Origin: Ignavibacteria bacterium
GTDB lineage: Bacteria; Bacteroidota; Ignavibacteria; UBA10030; SZUA-254
DNA length: 7,673 nucleotides
Reading direction: 5' to 3'
NCBI GenBank assembly: GCA_005877655.1
Contig: VBOC01000094.1
Coordinates: 1 to 7,673 of the forward strand
The position numbers and the translations under genes were made by a program. Below are positions 6,810 to 7,673 of the stretch, piece after piece. The notes beneath the pieces are model-generated. The model had not been told where the DNA came from. It was given only the letters and a program-made list of their open reading frames with translations, and did not search any database. Every line of letters begins with the position of its first letter. The stretch's first letter is position 1.

Positions 6810-7673
6810 TGATCCTTCCGGGTCGAGAATCTATAAATTGTGGTGGTCGAGTATATCTGCCCGGGCATGAGGACTGTGCTAGGAAACTTCGGTTTATTCG
6901 GCGAGTCGGGAAAGTGTTGAGTCTCCAGACAAAATCCGTACCGATGGTTATATTTCTTTCCCCCTTTGCCCACGTTGTGGCCGTCGAGAAAATTGCCGGA
7001 GTAGAACTGCAGACCGGGCTCCGTCGTCAAAACTTCCATGAAACGTCCTGAAGATTCTTCATACACGCTTGCGGCGCGCGAAAGCTCGCTTCCCATCCTC
7101 TTGAGCACGAAGTTGTGGTCATACCCGTGGCCGAGACGAAGCTGTTCGTCCCGCCCCTGGGAATCGATCCTGGCGCCGATGGGCGTCGGAATCGTAAAAT
7201 CCATGGGAGTGACTTGAACACTTCTCAGCTCGCCGGTGGGTATTAATCCGCTGTCGACCGGCGTGAAGCGATCAGCGTCGATCGAAAGGATGTGCGACAG
7301 AACATCCCCGCTGCCTGCCCCCGCAAGATTGAAATAGGAATGGTGCGTCAGATTGACGACGGTCGGTTTGTCTGTCGTGGCGCGGTAATCGATCTTCAGC
7401 TCGTTTTTGTCGGTCAATCGGTAGGTGACTCTGACCGAGAGGTTTCCGGGATAGCCCTCTTCTCCGTCCTTGCTGAGATACGTGAGGATAAGCGACGGAC
7501 CGCCCGCACCCGAATCCTCCTCAGCGGCCCACATCACCTTATCGAACCCCTTCCTGCCGCCGTGCAGGTGATTCTCTCCGTTATTGGTGGCAAGGGTGTA
7601 CTCCTTCCCGTCAAGCGTAAACCTGCCCTTCGCAATCCTGTTTCCGTATCTGCCAACGATGCAACCGAAATAT
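6806..7673 (-). CDS. galM: Aldose 1-epimerase (galactose mutarotase), 5' end beyond the window
   Basis: The enzyme interconverts alpha and beta anomers of aldoses such as galactose, glucose or arabinose. The frame is open to the right edge, giving 288 visible residues of a family usually near 350, so about 60-75 N-terminal residues are missing. From the edge the protein reads [20 protein letters not shown], then [11 protein letters not shown] with the first active-site His. Next come [12 protein letters not shown] (catalytic His), [10 protein letters not shown] (sugar-binding Asp), [14 protein letters not shown] and [18 protein letters not shown] with the catalytic Glu in [10 protein letters not shown]. 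All expected motifs are intact. The stop overlaps the GTG of the ArsC-like gene, and the GH127 arabinofuranosidase gene follows, which fits sugar use. Whether an export signal exists cannot be told from this end. Confidence 0.95.
   Translation of the reverse strand, partial: YFGCIVGRYGNRIAKGRFTLDGKEYTLATNNGENHLHGGRKGFDKVMWAAEEDSGAGGPSLILTYLSKDGEEGYPGNLSVRVTYRLTDKNELKIDYRATTDKPTVVNLTHHSYFNLAGAGSGDVLSHILSIDADRFTPVDSGLIPTGELRSVQVTPMDFTIPTPIGARIDSQGRDEQLRLGHGYDHNFVLKRMGSELSRAASVYEESSGRFMEVLTTEPGLQFYSGNFLDGHNVGKGGKKYNHRYGFCLETQHFPDSPNKPKFPSTVLMPGQIYSTTTIYRFSTRKDQ

Overview
The window is a bacterial chromosomal segment of moderate to high GC (roughly 55-57% by eye). It carries no insertion sequence, phage gene or CRISPR array. 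The host cannot be named from this sequence. Neither tRNA encodes its CCA end, one promoter has a good sigma-70 consensus, and a secreted GH127-type arabinofuranosidase is present. This mix suggests an environmental bacterium, possibly of the Bacteroidota/Ignavibacteriota-Chlorobiota side of the tree, but that placement is only a guess.

Left part, minus strand, in transcription order: tRNA-His(GTG), tRNA-Glu(TTC), a sugar-1-phosphate nucleotidyltransferase, metK (S-adenosylmethionine synthetase) and the first 52 codons of ahcY (S-adenosylhomocysteine hydrolase), which runs off the left edge. The nucleotidyltransferase and metK are 16 nt apart and metK and ahcY 88 nt apart, so they look like one activated-methyl-cycle operon. 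MetK makes SAM, and AhcY removes the SAH left after methylation.

Centre: about 415 nt with no convincing gene (2680-3095), then a plus-strand pair behind a near-consensus promoter (TTGACG, 17 nt, TACAAT). The first gene is a receiver-only response regulator of NarL type with no DNA-binding domain. The second, 34 nt downstream, is a small divergent ECF-type sigma factor. A receiver that has lost its own output domain, next to a sigma factor, is the most interesting arrangement in the window and may be a split signalling module.

Right part, minus strand, in transcription order: galM (aldose 1-epimerase, 5' end beyond the window), an ArsC/low-molecular-weight phosphatase-like protein whose start overlaps the galM stop (GTGA), and a secreted GH127-family beta-L-arabinofuranosidase. 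The GH127 gene is broken near its 5' end. The signal peptide and the catalytic domain lie in different frames, and about 25 residues expected between them are absent, so it is a deletion-frameshift pseudogene or an assembly error. The ArsC-like protein keeps its nucleophile loop but has Arg where the family's first resolving Cys should be. galM and the GH127 gene fit a plant-polysaccharide (arabinose) theme; the ArsC-like gene does not obviously fit.
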